Source of the DNA: Oscillospiraceae bacterium
Lineage (GTDB): Bacteria; Bacillota; Clostridia; Oscillospirales; Acutalibacteraceae
NCBI GenBank assembly: GCA_031270605.1
Contig: JAISXG010000083.1
Coordinates: 1-41,156 of the forward strand
Direction of reading: 5' to 3'
Length of the DNA stretch: 41,156 nt
This document shows positions 1 to 9,400 of the stretch, piece by piece (position 1 is the stretch's first letter; each line of letters starts with the position of its first letter). Made by a program: the position numbers and the translations under genes. Under the pieces are notes generated by a model. That model saw nothing but the letters and a program-made list of their open reading frames with translations, did not search any database and had not been told where the DNA came from.

Positions 1-1558
1 CACTCATGTACGCCGCCGCTTCGTCGCTGGACAGCGGGAACGCGGTTCCGGCTGCGCCCGCGCTTGCCGGCGTCGCTGCCGGCAAACTGAAGCCGTTGTA
101 CGCGGCATTGAAGCCATGCGTGTAATCTTCTCCCAGGGCGGTCAATGCATTATGGGTCACCGCTTTTGTCACCAAAACGCTGGAGCTGTTTGCGCTTGCG
201 AAGCTGTCATACCAGCTGTCTATCGCGGTTTTCAGCTCAGAATCCTCACTGTTATAATTGTTCGAACAAGGCCAATCTGTATCAAAAGAAGAAGTTCCTG
301 TCACCTCAGTGCGGACAATCAGGAAATATTCCTGTCCACGAACCATTTTCTTGGCAACGGCGATCCAATCTGCCGTATCATGGGTTTGCGCCGTGGTCAG
401 ACGGTAATTTTGTGCGTCCACGACTTCGGCATCCATGTCTATTCTGCCGTTGAAGGCATCGATAATCTCCTCCGGTGCGTCGGTCCATTTGGGATAGTCG
501 CCGCCCAGTTCTTCCAAGGACAAAGCTTCCATTTCGGTATGGACAGCATAGTAATAGTTGCCATCCGGCTGGACTTTGAGTTCAACGGCGTCTATGAAGT
601 TCGCGGTTGTCGCGCCCGGAGCGATGGCGTCGCCCCAGTAGATCCACGCGTCGGCAATTCGGCCGCCGTCAAGACCGCCGTCCTGGGAGAGCGCGCGGTC
701 GTCGATAATCCACTTGGACACTGGCCGCACGCCGTCCGCGGCCCAGTCTGACAAGGTGATGATATAATCGTTGGCCAACAGCCACCGGATATAACCTGCT
801 GTTTCGTTGGGCCGAATGGAGTCGTTGACGAATTTGCCGTCCGCATAAACCGTGCCCTGGTCGGCGATCAGGTTCGTGCCCTTGAAGTCGGTCCAGTCGC
901 GGGCGGGGTAATCGCATTCGCCGTTGCGGTGCGGCGCTTCGCCGTTGGCGATGGTATTGTGCTCTTCGGATTTGTTGGCGTCTGCGTCCGCGCGCACGTT
1001 GCCTACAATATGTTGGACATCGCCCGCCCCGTATGCGGTGGTGACAAAATCGCCATACTGGCCATTGGGGTCCTTGGCCTGAGTCTGTATATACCAGCCA
1101 TGGATACCGCTTACCGCATCGGTCAATTCGACTACCGCCGGCGCGTTAGGGTATGCGGCCTGGGCCGCTGCCTCCGTGTCGAAGACAATAAACGCGCCCG
1201 AAGTATCAATCATATAACGGTCGAGCGTTTTCTCGATGACCATAGGACGGATTTCCATGTACTCTTTCAATTGGATTCTCGCATACACAGGCGCAAAGCT
1301 GTCATCGGTCCCGGTGTTCTTGACCCGGATTTCCTTTTTCAACGTACCGTCCGTAGTTACCCAGTTGGTTTTCTCTTGAAAATCCTCAATTAGTTTTACA
1401 TTGTACTTCAGCGCTTCGTTGGACGCCTCGTTGGTTTTGTGTTGTGAAAAGTCATTCCACATGTAGGTTCCACCGATGGTGAGCGCCACTATGAGAATAA
1501 CTACGGTTACCATAGCGGCCTTTTTCTTTAGATTGTGCGTTTTTGTTTGCATTGACAT
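1..1558 (-). CDS. TasA/BsaA-like exported protein with DUF6273-type region, partial (3' end off window)
   Basis: Open frame from an ATG at 1558 behind AGGAGG, running off the left edge after about 519 codons. It is a close paralogue of the next gene (1778-3514). Both begin with a basic N-terminus, one hydrophobic segment and the conserved GGTYMWNDFSQHKTNE stretch. This architecture fits SipW-dependent, alternate-signal exported proteins (BsaA/TasA/CPF_0494-type), which form extracellular matrix or surface material. The middle is a long acidic, Trp-rich region. The visible C-terminal part matches the start of the paralogue's DUF6273-like region. Differences from the paralogue include a longer insert near residues 215-240. 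An ATG at 1552 is a weaker alternative start. No SipW-type peptidase gene is visible; it may lie to the left. Confidence 0.85.
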   Translation of the reverse strand, partial: MSMQTKTHNLKKKAAMVTVVILIVALTIGGTYMWNDFSQHKTNEASNEALKYNVKLIEDFQEKTNWVTTDGTLKKEIRVKNTGTDDSFAPVYARIQLKEYMEIRPMVIEKTLDRYMIDTSGAFIVFDTEAAAQAAYPNAPAVVELTDAVSGIHGWYIQTQAKDPNGQYGDFVTTAYGAGDVQHIVGNVRADADANKSEEHNTIANGEAPHRNGECDYPARDWTDFKGTNLIADQGTVYADGKFVNDSIRPNETAGYIRWLLANDYIITLSDWAADGVRPVSKWIIDDRALSQDGGLDGGRIADAWIYWGDAIAPGATTANFIDAVELKVQPDGNYYYAVHTEMEALSLEELGGDYPKWTDAPEEIIDAFNGRIDMDAEVVDAQNYRLTTAQTHDTADWIAVAKKMVRGQEYFLIVRTEVTGTSSFDTDWPCSNNYNSEDSELKTAIDSWYDSFASANSSSVLVTKAVTHNALTALGEDYTHGFNAAYNGFSLPAATPASAGAAGTAFPLSSDEAAAYMS

Positions 1559-1777
1559 GATTTTTTCCTCCTGATAAATTTGGTTTATCTATGAATAACA
1601 AAGTTGAGGCTCCCGATCCAGTAAAGACCGGAAGCCTCAACAACGCCTTTCCAGCGAAGAGCTGGATCTTAATTTAATGACCCCGTGTTATTTAAGACCA
1701 CGGTTTTGATTCGTCCACTCGGGGCCAGCTACTCAAGTCCCGCGACTAAGTTTCTGCCTTTGAATCAAGCAACTGCG
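1559..1777 (-). promoter_or_regulatory. Structured 5' leader between the two paralogous surface genes
   Basis: Between the stop of the upstream paralogue and the start of the next gene, the minus-strand RNA can form several helices. A 7-bp TTGATTC/GAATCAA helix (1762-1768 with 1706-1712) encloses a GC-rich stem. A CCGTG/CACGG stem follows near 1683-1703, then TCCAGC/GCTGGA (1650-1666). A long stem joins 1604-1613 to 1630-1640, and GATAAA/TTTATC (1572-1589) lies just before the AGGAGG. No good U-tract follows the 1604-1640 stem, so it is not a clear terminator. I could not match it to a known riboswitch class. Confidence 0.4.
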
Positions 1778-3514
1778 TTAATTAAAGATGTCAGATGTAA
1801 CCCACAAAGCGGGGCGAACGCCGTACAAAAGGCTGACACCGTAATAATCAACAGAGCCATCGGTGTAGAGAAGAGCTGCGCTATTCGAATCCGAGGCAGT
1901 AGGCGAACGGAGCCATGAAGCAACAGAAGTTCCGTCTGCTAAAGCTTCCCAGTTGGTGTGCGCAACGATTGCTGTTCCTCCGGTTGTTCTGTCGCTGGTG
2001 TTGTATTTGGTATTTGCGGATGTATCATACCAAAATACACTCATGTACGCAGCCGCTTCATCGTTGGACAGCGGGAACGCGGTTCCGGCTGCACCTTCTG
2101 CCAAGGTCGCTGTTGGCGAGCTGAGACCGTTGTACGCGGCATTGAAGCCATGCGTGTAATCTTCTCCCAGGGCGGTCAATGCGTTATGGGTCACCGCTTT
2201 TGTCACCAGAACGCTGGAACCGTTTGCGCCTGTGAAGGTGTCGTACCAACTGTCTATCGCTGTTTTAAGTTTACAATCCGCGCTGTTATAGTTGTTCATA
2301 TAGGGCGGCTCTCCATCGAAAGAAGAGTTTTCTGTCACCTCAGTGCGGACAATCAGATAATAATCTTGGCCGGAGACCGTTTTCTTGGCAACAGCGATCC
2401 AATCTGCCGTATCGCCGGTTTGCGCCGTGGTCAGGCGATAGTTCTGCGCGTCCAAGACTTCGGCGTCTGGGGCGATATCACCGGTGAAGGTATCAATGAT
2501 CTTCTCCGGTGCGTCGGTCCATCTCGGCGTATCACCGCTTAGTTCGTCCAGAGACAAAGCTTCCATCTCGGCATGGATGGCGTAGTAAAAATTGCCGTCC
2601 GGTTGGACCTTCAACTCAATAGCACTCATGAAGTTCGCGGTTGTCGCACCCGGAACAATGGCTCTGCCCCAGTAGATCCAGGCATTGGTGTCGAGCCCGT
2701 CACGGTCGTCGATAATCCACTTGGACACGGAGACTCCGTCCCATGCTGAAAGCAGGATAATGTCGTTATTATTAAGCCGCCACCGAATGTACTGTGTCGT
2801 CGGATTTGTGGCGTCCTCAAAATTCTCGTCCGTGTTTTCCCAGACTCTGGCTGGATAGTCGCATTCGCCGTTGCGGTGCGGCGCTTCGCCGTTGGCGATG
2901 GTATTGTGCTCTTCGGATTTGTTGGCGTCCAGGCGGGCGTTTTCCATGGACTGGTCGCCGACTACCCATGTCTTATCGCCGAGCTCGTACCGGGTGGTGA
3001 CGAAATCGCCGTACTGACCGTTGGGGTCGTGTTCTTTCGTTTGGATGAACCAGCCATGAGCTCCGCTTACAGCGTCGGTCAATTCGACCACCGCCGGCGC
3101 ATCGGGGTAGGCGGCCTGAGCCAGCGCTTCGGTCTCAAAGACGATAAAGTCACCGCTCACGTCGATCATGTACCGGTCGGGGGTCTTTTCCATGACCATC
3201 GGCGCCAGCTCCATGTATTCTTTGAGCTGGATACGTGCGTACACATTGCTGTAGGAGCCGTCGGTAAGACCGGTATTCTTGACCCGGATCTCTTTTTTCA
3301 ACGCACCATCCGTAGTTACCCAGTTGGTTTTCTCTTGAAAATCCTCGATCAGTTTTACGTTGTACTTTGGCAACTCATTCAATACCTCGTTGGTTTTGTG
3401 CTGCGAAAAGTCATTCCACATGTAGGTTCCACCTAACGCAATTGCAATCACCAGTACCACAGATACGGCTGCTGCGGTCTTTTTCTTCAGGCCGCGATTT
3501 TTTGTTGTTTCCAT
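1778..3514 (-). CDS. TasA/BsaA-like exported protein with C-terminal DUF6273 domain
   Basis: 578 aa with a GAGT-type ribosome site before ATG 3514. The N-terminus (METTKNRGLKKK) is followed by a hydrophobic segment at about residues 13-30 and GGTYMWNDFSQHKTNEV, as in SipW-dependent matrix proteins. Residues 65-100 (DGALKKEIRVKNTG) look like the TasA-type beta-sandwich core. The last 170 residues contain FPLSNDEAAAYM, SWLRSP and YGVRPALWV, the hallmarks of DUF6273, a domain common in gut Firmicutes surface proteins. Likely role: cell-surface or biofilm-matrix component carried as ICE cargo. It is the 5' member of a tandem duplicated pair. The exact ligand or function is unknown. The structured leader of the second copy suggests the two copies may be expressed differently. 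Confidence 0.85.
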   Translation of the reverse strand: METTKNRGLKKKTAAAVSVVLVIAIALGGTYMWNDFSQHKTNEVLNELPKYNVKLIEDFQEKTNWVTTDGALKKEIRVKNTGLTDGSYSNVYARIQLKEYMELAPMVMEKTPDRYMIDVSGDFIVFETEALAQAAYPDAPAVVELTDAVSGAHGWFIQTKEHDPNGQYGDFVTTRYELGDKTWVVGDQSMENARLDANKSEEHNTIANGEAPHRNGECDYPARVWENTDENFEDATNPTTQYIRWRLNNNDIILLSAWDGVSVSKWIIDDRDGLDTNAWIYWGRAIVPGATTANFMSAIELKVQPDGNFYYAIHAEMEALSLDELSGDTPRWTDAPEKIIDTFTGDIAPDAEVLDAQNYRLTTAQTGDTADWIAVAKKTVSGQDYYLIVRTEVTENSSFDGEPPYMNNYNSADCKLKTAIDSWYDTFTGANGSSVLVTKAVTHNALTALGEDYTHGFNAAYNGLSSPTATLAEGAAGTAFPLSNDEAAAYMSVFWYDTSANTKYNTSDRTTGGTAIVAHTNWEALADGTSVASWLRSPTASDSNSAALLYTDGSVDYYGVSLLYGVRPALWVTSDIFN

Positions 3515-3577
3515 AAGACTTTTTACTCCTTTTCTGTTTTTGATTTCTTTTGTTTTCTATGCCAATGCAGTTTTTGA

Positions 3578-3629
3578 GGTACGCAAAACACCTCCTTTTT
3601 TTGGGGTATGCAAAACACCTCCTTTTTGG
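3578..3629 (-). repeat. Two tandem 27-bp direct repeats carrying AGGAGGTG, upstream of the surface-protein gene
   Basis: Two near-identical units (3578-3604 and 3605-3629) each read, on the minus strand, AAAAAGGAGGTGTTTTGC followed by GTACC or ATACC. Each contains a perfect Shine-Dalgarno-like AGGAGGTG and a small GGT...ACC dyad. The 27-bp period is nine codons. They lie about 65-115 bp before the ATG at 3514 and are not the ribosome site of that gene, which is nearer. They could be protein-binding sites, a ribosome standby or decoy element, or a recent slip duplication. Confidence 0.6.
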
Positions 3630-3685
3630 CTTTCATACAAGAAAGATGCAGGAGAGCGAAAAAAGGATGCAAAATAAAAAAAATT

Positions 3686-4150
3686 TTATGTATCTGTTGG
3701 GGTTTCTTTTTCAGACGGAGCCTGTTCATAGCCCAAAAAATAACCGGCAGCAAGCGACTTGTCAAAGAAGCTGCTGCCGGTATGAAACTGATTTCGGTTA
3801 TCAAAGTAAAAGAGATAGCGTTTCCCGATTTTAAGCTTACAGCTTTTTGACAACCGTAGGGTGGTTTCCGCGCCAGCATCATCCAGTATGCGGATATTTT
3901 TGAATTTTCCGATCAGATTGGTACTGACGCCGACACAGGTTCCCTCCACCACCTCATATATTCGCTTCACGGCGATACGGTAAATGGCAAAAGCCTTGTA
4001 GATACAGTTCGCAAACAGGGCGATGCTAAGGATCAACAGCACTCGATCTCTTACTGTAATAAAATAGACCAGCCCGAACAACATACACCCGGCCCCGATC
4101 AAACCGGTGAAAAGTATTTTGTTGAATAAAGGTGCGGGCAATTGTTTCAT
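3686..4150 (-). CDS. Small membrane protein of the ICE, function unknown
   Basis: 154 aa, ATG at 4150 behind GGAGG. Two hydrophobic helices (about residues 10-30 and 33-52) are followed by a soluble beta-rich part (KRIYEVVEGTCVGVSTN... through RYLFYF). This pattern of two helices and a small cytoplasmic barrel-like domain is common in uncharacterised Firmicutes membrane proteins. I recognise no catalytic motif. It is the last gene of the 4163-5900 group in the direction of transcription, and its own stop lies about 170 bp before the surface-protein gene. It may belong to the same transcript as the sigma-factor gene. Confidence 0.7.
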   Translation of the reverse strand: MKQLPAPLFNKILFTGLIGAGCMLFGLVYFITVRDRVLLILSIALFANCIYKAFAIYRIAVKRIYEVVEGTCVGVSTNLIGKFKNIRILDDAGAETTLRLSKSCKLKIGKRYLFYFDNRNQFHTGSSFFDKSLAAGYFLGYEQAPSEKETPTDT

Positions 4151-4162
4151 GTAAATGCCTCC

Positions 4163-4855
4163 TCAATTAGGTTTAAATATGATTTGCTTTTGCAAATACA
4201 GGTTGACTACCGCCTGCGTAACGGGAATCCGGTTTGCTGAGGTCATTCCCGTAAAATCATCCCGGCTGCCGGGTTGCGGGATGCCGCCCGGGTAGAGCGC
4301 ATCCATCAGCTTTCGTTCAGTGGAAATGTCCACAGCCTGGCTGTCCACACAACGAACCAGGTCTTCTCCAGTCAGCGCCGCTTGGCGGGCAAGACACAGC
4401 AGCAGCTTTTCGTCCGGCGTCAGCTTGGCCCTGACGAAAATTTTTCTGGTTATGGCAAAAGGGATCCGTTGCCTGAAGGTTAGATGCAGAAAAGCACACA
4501 GCTTCGTAAAAAAGCCTTCGTATAAAGGCTCAATATACAACTTTGCAATTAATGCGTACAGTGCTTCCGCTGCCGTATATCCACGGCCGGAAACAACCAA
4601 TCCGCGCCGTTCCAGGCGGGTTAAGTAGTCCTCAAATTCCGCGTCTCCAAGAATATGGGCTTCGCGTTCTTTCTGGTAGAATATTTTTGACAGTTCATCA
4701 AAAGTGTGGATCGCCCACATCAGGCTGGACCAGATAATCATCTCTTCTAAAGAAAGGATATATTCTTTGTGGTTCAATATAATTACCGGATAACTGCTTT
4801 GATTTTTTTCTCTTCGGATTTCATATCCGCCTACCGCTGTATAAAATGTGATCAT
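4163..4855 (-). CDS. Hypothetical ICE protein, 230 aa
   Basis: ATG at 4855, ending 12 bp before the membrane-protein gene, so the two are probably co-transcribed. The N-terminal 45 residues form beta strands; residues 45-100 (LSLEEMIIWSSLMWAIHTF ... LERRGLVVSGRGYT) look like a winged-helix fold. The C-terminal half is helical. No signal peptide or obvious membrane span is present apart from a mildly hydrophobic stretch near residues 115-135. No family is recognised. Its position next to the sigma-like gene makes a regulatory role possible, but that is inference from context only. Confidence 0.65.
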   Translation of the reverse strand: MITFYTAVGGYEIRREKNQSSYPVIILNHKEYILSLEEMIIWSSLMWAIHTFDELSKIFYQKEREAHILGDAEFEDYLTRLERRGLVVSGRGYTAAEALYALIAKLYIEPLYEGFFTKLCAFLHLTFRQRIPFAITRKIFVRAKLTPDEKLLLCLARQAALTGEDLVRCVDSQAVDISTERKLMDALYPGGIPQPGSRDDFTGMTSANRIPVTQAVVNLYLQKQIIFKPN

Positions 4856-4910
4856 GCTTAAAACCTCGCTTGTTCGTTTTTATATTCTATACGCTGCAAG
4901 CGGATGATTT

Positions 4911-5489
4911 TCAACAGTGCCCGGAGACCCCCGCCATAAATTCATCATCTCTTTTTAGCTTATTTTTTGCCCTGGAGATCCAGGCGCCCAGCAGATTGGG
5001 CTTCACTCCGTAAAGTGCTGCGATTTCCTTGCCGGTGTATCCCTTCAGCTTGAGTTCAATGGCTTCGATGCCTTTCAGGGTGATACCGGTATGTTTGCTC
5101 TTCATTTTACTTAGCAGCAACTCAATATCCCGGTCATAAATCCGGTTTTCCTCCGGGGTTTCCGGAGCCGGTATCAATTCAGCGTAGTTTGACTTAGAAG
5201 CGTCCTGAATTTCGGTTTCCAAGTAGCATAATTTATCCTGGAGCTTTTTTACCTGGCGGCAATGGCCAATCAGGCGGTTGCGTACAACCACCTGTGCGTA
5301 GGTCTGAAATTGTGTGCTGTGGTCATAAGTCATGGCGGCCACGCACAGGGCAAGACAGCCGACCTGATAGAGATCGTCATATCCAAGCTCCTGCACATGC
5401 TCGTTGACCTGGATATGATTATAAATTGCCCATTTCACAATATCCATGTGGTCGGATACCAGTTTTTGCTGTTCTAAACTTAATGACAT
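4911..5489 (-). CDS. Sigma-70 family RNA polymerase sigma factor-like protein
   Basis: 192 aa from ATG 5489, chosen because GGGGGTGAGG sits five bases ahead; a GTG at 5498 would overlap that site. Region 2 is visible at residues 15-75 (YDDLYQVGCLALCVAAMTYD and FQTYAQVVVRNRLI), the core-binding and -10 recognition helices of small sigma factors. The C-terminal 50 residues (GIEAIELKLKGYTGKEIAALYGV...ISRAKNKLKR) form a region-4-type helix-turn-helix. Family knowledge: such proteins bring RNA polymerase to element-specific promoters. It follows the DUF3268 gene by 12 bp and probably shares its transcript. Target promoters are not identifiable here. Confidence 0.85.
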   Translation of the reverse strand: MSLSLEQQKLVSDHMDIVKWAIYNHIQVNEHVQELGYDDLYQVGCLALCVAAMTYDHSTQFQTYAQVVVRNRLIGHCRQVKKLQDKLCYLETEIQDASKSNYAELIPAPETPEENRIYDRDIELLLSKMKSKHTGITLKGIEAIELKLKGYTGKEIAALYGVKPNLLGAWISRAKNKLKRDDEFMAGVSGHC

Positions 5490-5501
5490 AATCCTCACCC
5501 C

Positions 5502-5900
5502 CTAACTGGCAATCCGGTTATTGGCAAGGACTTTCCTGCACTCATCCATAAATTGCGTACACATATACTCCGAAAAGTTTCCGATGTGCGCCTGCTCTTC
5601 GGTCAGGGCAAACTTATACCGCATCCAACGGTAGGCTTCTTTTTTGCTCATCAATCCACAGGTCCAGAAATGCGAAAAAAGCTTGTGTGCGTGAATACGT
5701 AGGTTCCGCAGGTCGCCGTTGGCCAGAGTGCCCTTGGGCTTGAGCGTGCCTTTATGCACGCCGACATAGGAATTGCAGACCGGATAACCGGAACAGACGT
5801 AAACATGTTCTTCAATTGCCTTGTCTCCATATACATAAGTCGCCGGCCTCAGCACAGCAGTCCGGCCGCAGTATTGGCATTTCAAAATTTTTTGTTTCAT
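5502..5900 (-). CDS. DUF3268-like zinc-finger protein
   Basis: 132 aa with GGAGGTG before ATG 5900. The N-terminus has CQYCGR and a second Cys pair in YVCSGYPVCNSYVGVH, arranged like a zinc ribbon; the THKGTLKPKGTLA-like stretch is typical of the DUF3268 zinc-finger family found on phages and ICEs. The C-terminal half (residues 65-125) is helical and charged. Biochemical role is unknown; binding of nucleic acid is plausible from the zinc ribbon. It starts the short group that continues into the sigma-like gene. Confidence 0.75.
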   Translation of the reverse strand: MKQKILKCQYCGRTAVLRPATYVYGDKAIEEHVYVCSGYPVCNSYVGVHKGTLKPKGTLANGDLRNLRIHAHKLFSHFWTCGLMSKKEAYRWMRYKFALTEEQAHIGNFSEYMCTQFMDECRKVLANNRIAS

Positions 5901-6002
5901 TATGATGTCACCTCCTGTTAGTTTGGGGAACCGTGTTTTGATATGTTCCCAATGCTATACGCCGGTGATGTCTGCATATCACCTTGCGCATTGAAAGAAT
6001 TC

Positions 6003-6359
6003 TTAAAAATCCTCCCGTTTCGACTGCTCGGCGCAAAGACGGAGCAGCGGGCAGGCCGGATCGGCGCCTGTGTATTTTTTCAAAAACAAGGCAAACAGTT
6101 CCTGGAATCGGGCGTTGCTTACCATACCCAGGCATTCACTTTTATCAATCATCCGGCCGAATACGATTTCCGCGTCATCCGCCGGCATGAGCAGGGGTGT
6201 GCCATCCTCAGCCGGCGCGAACAGAAAATCCTGTCTGTCGCAGGGAGGATACCGGCAGACGTTGCATTCGATATGGACCGAATTACGCCAGTTGCCGCCG
6301 GTAGCATTCAGAAATCCGTGCAGGACACGGATGTCGGTTTTACATCTTGGTTTATTCAT
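6003..6359 (-). CDS. Hypothetical Cys-rich ICE protein
   Basis: 118 aa from ATG 6359, chosen over upstream starts because TTGGAGG lies just before it; longer versions read back through the terminator at 6389-6411. Cys residues occur in CKTD, CNVCRYPPC and, near the end, CPLLRLC, so a metal site is possible. The protein is otherwise helical and acidic, with no membrane segment. Separated from the adhesin gene by a terminator, it may be expressed from a promoter within 6360-6388 or by read-through. No family recognised. Confidence 0.6.
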   Translation of the reverse strand: MNKPRCKTDIRVLHGFLNATGGNWRNSVHIECNVCRYPPCDRQDFLFAPAEDGTPLLMPADDAEIVFGRMIDKSECLGMVSNARFQELFALFLKKYTGADPACPLLRLCAEQSKREDF

Positions 6360-6388
6360 AGTCGTTACCTCCAATAAGAAAAGAAACA

Positions 6389-6411
6389 GGGCCCGGCATG
6401 ATACCGGGCCC
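6389..6411 (-). terminator. Rho-independent terminator after the adhesin gene
   Basis: Perfect 8-bp GC stem GGGCCCGG/CCGGGCCC with a 7-nt loop, followed on the minus strand by TGTTTCTTTTC. It lies 38 bp past the stop of the 1406-aa gene. Confidence 0.85.
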
Positions 6412-6449
6412 GTCTCTTCAGGGTTATAGAGCATCAAAGCTCTCTTCGG

Positions 6450-9400
6450 TTATTTGGTTTTGCGGGGACCGCGCTTTTTCATCAGGAGCATGCCCGCCAG
6501 TCCGGCGAAGGAAGCCGCCATCAGGCCAATCCAGAGCGGCAGATTGGAGCTGTCGCCGGTTTTGGGGTTGTCGGGGATTTTTTCGTTGGGAACCTCAAAT
6601 GCGATGATCACATCATGTTCCCGGATTTTCACCTGATAAACGGCATCGGTCTTTATATAGGACGGGGCGGCCTCGATCTCGAAAATTTCATAATCGCCGT
6701 AAGGGATATTCAAAAATTCCGCCCATCCTAAGCTGTCGCTGGACGCTTTCGCAATCAAGGTTCCATCCTTGTCGCGCAGACCGAAGACAGCGCCTTCAAC
6801 CGGTTTCCCGTCAGCGGCGTCAACTTTGTGGATCTTGACCATGCCGATAATCAGCTTGTTCTCGATCCGCATCTCTGTGATTTGGTTATAGGCCACCTGA
6901 AGCGTCTGCTCCTCCGACAGAATGTAGCCTTCCGTCAGGTCCGAGGCGATTTCCTTTACCCGGTATTCACCGACGGGGAGGGTGACGGAGATTTCTCCGT
7001 TCTCATCGGTGAAAAACTCACCGAAAAACGGGATGCCGGTCACGGAAATTCCCTCAATGGTGAATTTGACACCTTTGATCGGTGTAGTGCGGCCCTCGAA
7101 GGTTTTGATGATTTTAAGGTCGCCTTTTTGCAGTTTGTTCTCAAGCGTCAGTTCCGCAATCTGGCCGGCTGCCACAACAGCGTTCTCTTCAGGAGAGAGG
7201 ATGTATCCAACAGTCAGGTCGGAGTCGAGCTCCTGGATTTTGTACTGGCCTGTCAGAAGCCCTTCCAGAAGGATTTCACCTTTTTCGTCGGTTTCCGCTT
7301 GAATGGTCACTTCAGTTCCCGCGTCGGTCTTGCCGGTTATGGTGAACGGGACGCCTTCAATAGGTGTGGTACGGCCCTCGAAGGTTTTGATAACCTTTAA
7401 GCTGCCGCGCTGCAATTTGTTTTCGATGGGCTTGCCGTCATTTACCGTGATCTTCACAACGGCGGCATCCTGACCGGTGTAGTCAAACACAAAATCATAT
7501 TCTGTCTCATCCAGTTCATAGCCGATCCCGGTCATCAGTTCCTTCGCATAGAAGCTGCCAAAGGGCAGGTCAGTTTTCGTTGCGGCTTTGCCGTCCTTGT
7601 CAAAGAAGATATACTCCAGCAGCTCATCCTTGGGAATGGCAACCGTGCCGTCCACAGCTAAGATGTCTTCGCGCGCAAACAAGCCAAAGAGTATTTCTGT
7701 GTAGGGATTGTAATCCTGAGGTGCGTTGTCGGGCATTTCGCAGAGCTTTTCAAGATTGAGTTCAGCCGTTTGACGCCTGTCGTAGACGCCGATCTGCGCA
7801 AATACCACCGGGGTGATCTGGTTTTCGTAAACAAGGGAAAAATCTTGCTCAGAGGTATCCAGTACCATTTCAAAGGGTGCGGTTTTTTCTACCGCGTAAT
7901 AATCACCCAGATACAGCAGCTTGGAGTGGGCCTGGCCATCCGCGTTGGTTGTGATCGTATCCACTACGGTTCCGGCTTCAGCTCTTACCGTGCCGTCGGG
8001 GGTCACAATGTCATTGCGGGCGATAATGTCGAATACGGCGCCGGGCAGGCTGCGTACTTCGTATTTTGGGATATAACGCACATGGTCCTTGCCGATGATT
8101 TTATCTGTGCCTACAAGCATCTTTCCGGTTTTTTCCACCGTCACCCTACCCATAACCGGCTTATTCGGCATTTTGACTTCGAGGTAAACCTGCGGGTTTT
8201 CGCTTGTTACCTTGAACGGTACGGGTTTGTCTGAGAGCAGGTATCCGTAAGGGCTTTTGATTTCATGGAGTTCATAGTTGCCGTAATGAAGCACCTGCGG
8301 CATGACGAGGGTTCCGTCCGCCGCCGTAAGATAACTGTCGATTATAACCGGCGTGGGATAGAGGATTTCCTGAGCCACCCATTCACCTGTGTCCGTGTTT
8401 TTGATTTTAAACTCCACGTTGGCCTGCGGGATAGCCCTGCCCGTTTCGGCGTCTGTTTTGACGATTTTCACCCTGCCGGAGTAGGCGGGGTTTTCTACAA
8501 TATAATAGTAGGTTCTGCCGTCTTCGCTGATAAACACCTCAAAAGGGTCGCACACTTTATGCTCGGGTTTGCCCTGTACCTCGGTTACGATGTAAGTCCC
8601 GTAGGGAAGCAACTTCGTGGATGCATAGCCGTTTTTATCAGTGGTAATACGGTCGCGTTCGCTTGGCTTGGCGTTTTCATAGCTGCCTGCCGTTTTCAGA
8701 CGCACCTCAAACACAATTCCCTCAAGCGGCTCCTGCACCTGTTGATTATCGGGATCAATGGCCGAGTCGGGATCATCGGAATGCTTCACAAGCTGGATTT
8801 TGCCTTTGATGACGGTGTTTTTGACCTTAGTGGAGACAAGGTTGATTTCCACATCCTGTCCGGCGTACTCAATTGTGACAGGGTATTCCTTTTGGGATAG
8901 GGTATATCCCCGCGGCGGGATCACTTCCTTCACCACATAGCTGCCCAACGGCACTTCTTTTGAAATAATGAAGGAATCATTCCCGCAATAGAGCCGTTCT
9001 ACCTGTTGGCCATTTGCGCCCAACAGATCGAACACTGCGCCGGAAAGCGTTGCGGCGCCCTGTGCCGCGGCCGCTGTTTCTGTATCCAGCTTGGTAATCT
9101 TTATTTGTCCGGTCTGCGGTCTTTCGGGGATACTCACTTCCGGACAATACACGATTGCCGTCGTTCCCAAAGCACCGGAAAGAGTCCTTGTATAGGTGTT
9201 CTTGTCCCGGACGAAGCCATATGGGGCCTTGGATTCTGTCACGGTATATGTTCCCAAAGGCAGGGGCTTGGATCCGCCGCGGCCATCCGCGTCTGTAACA
9301 ATGGTATCCACCACGGTCCCATCAGAATTCCTGACGGTAAACTCTGCGCCGGAGAGGGAATAATCCCCCATGACAGAATTGGAGTTGGTCTTTTGTACTG

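Noticed and set aside
1604-1640. Hairpin considered as a terminator between the surface genes
   Set aside because: No U-tract on the minus strand and it lies just before the next gene's start; described as part of a leader instead.
1681-1770. Possible c-di-GMP riboswitch before the second surface gene
   Set aside because: The conserved class I core words do not line up; only general helices can be supported.
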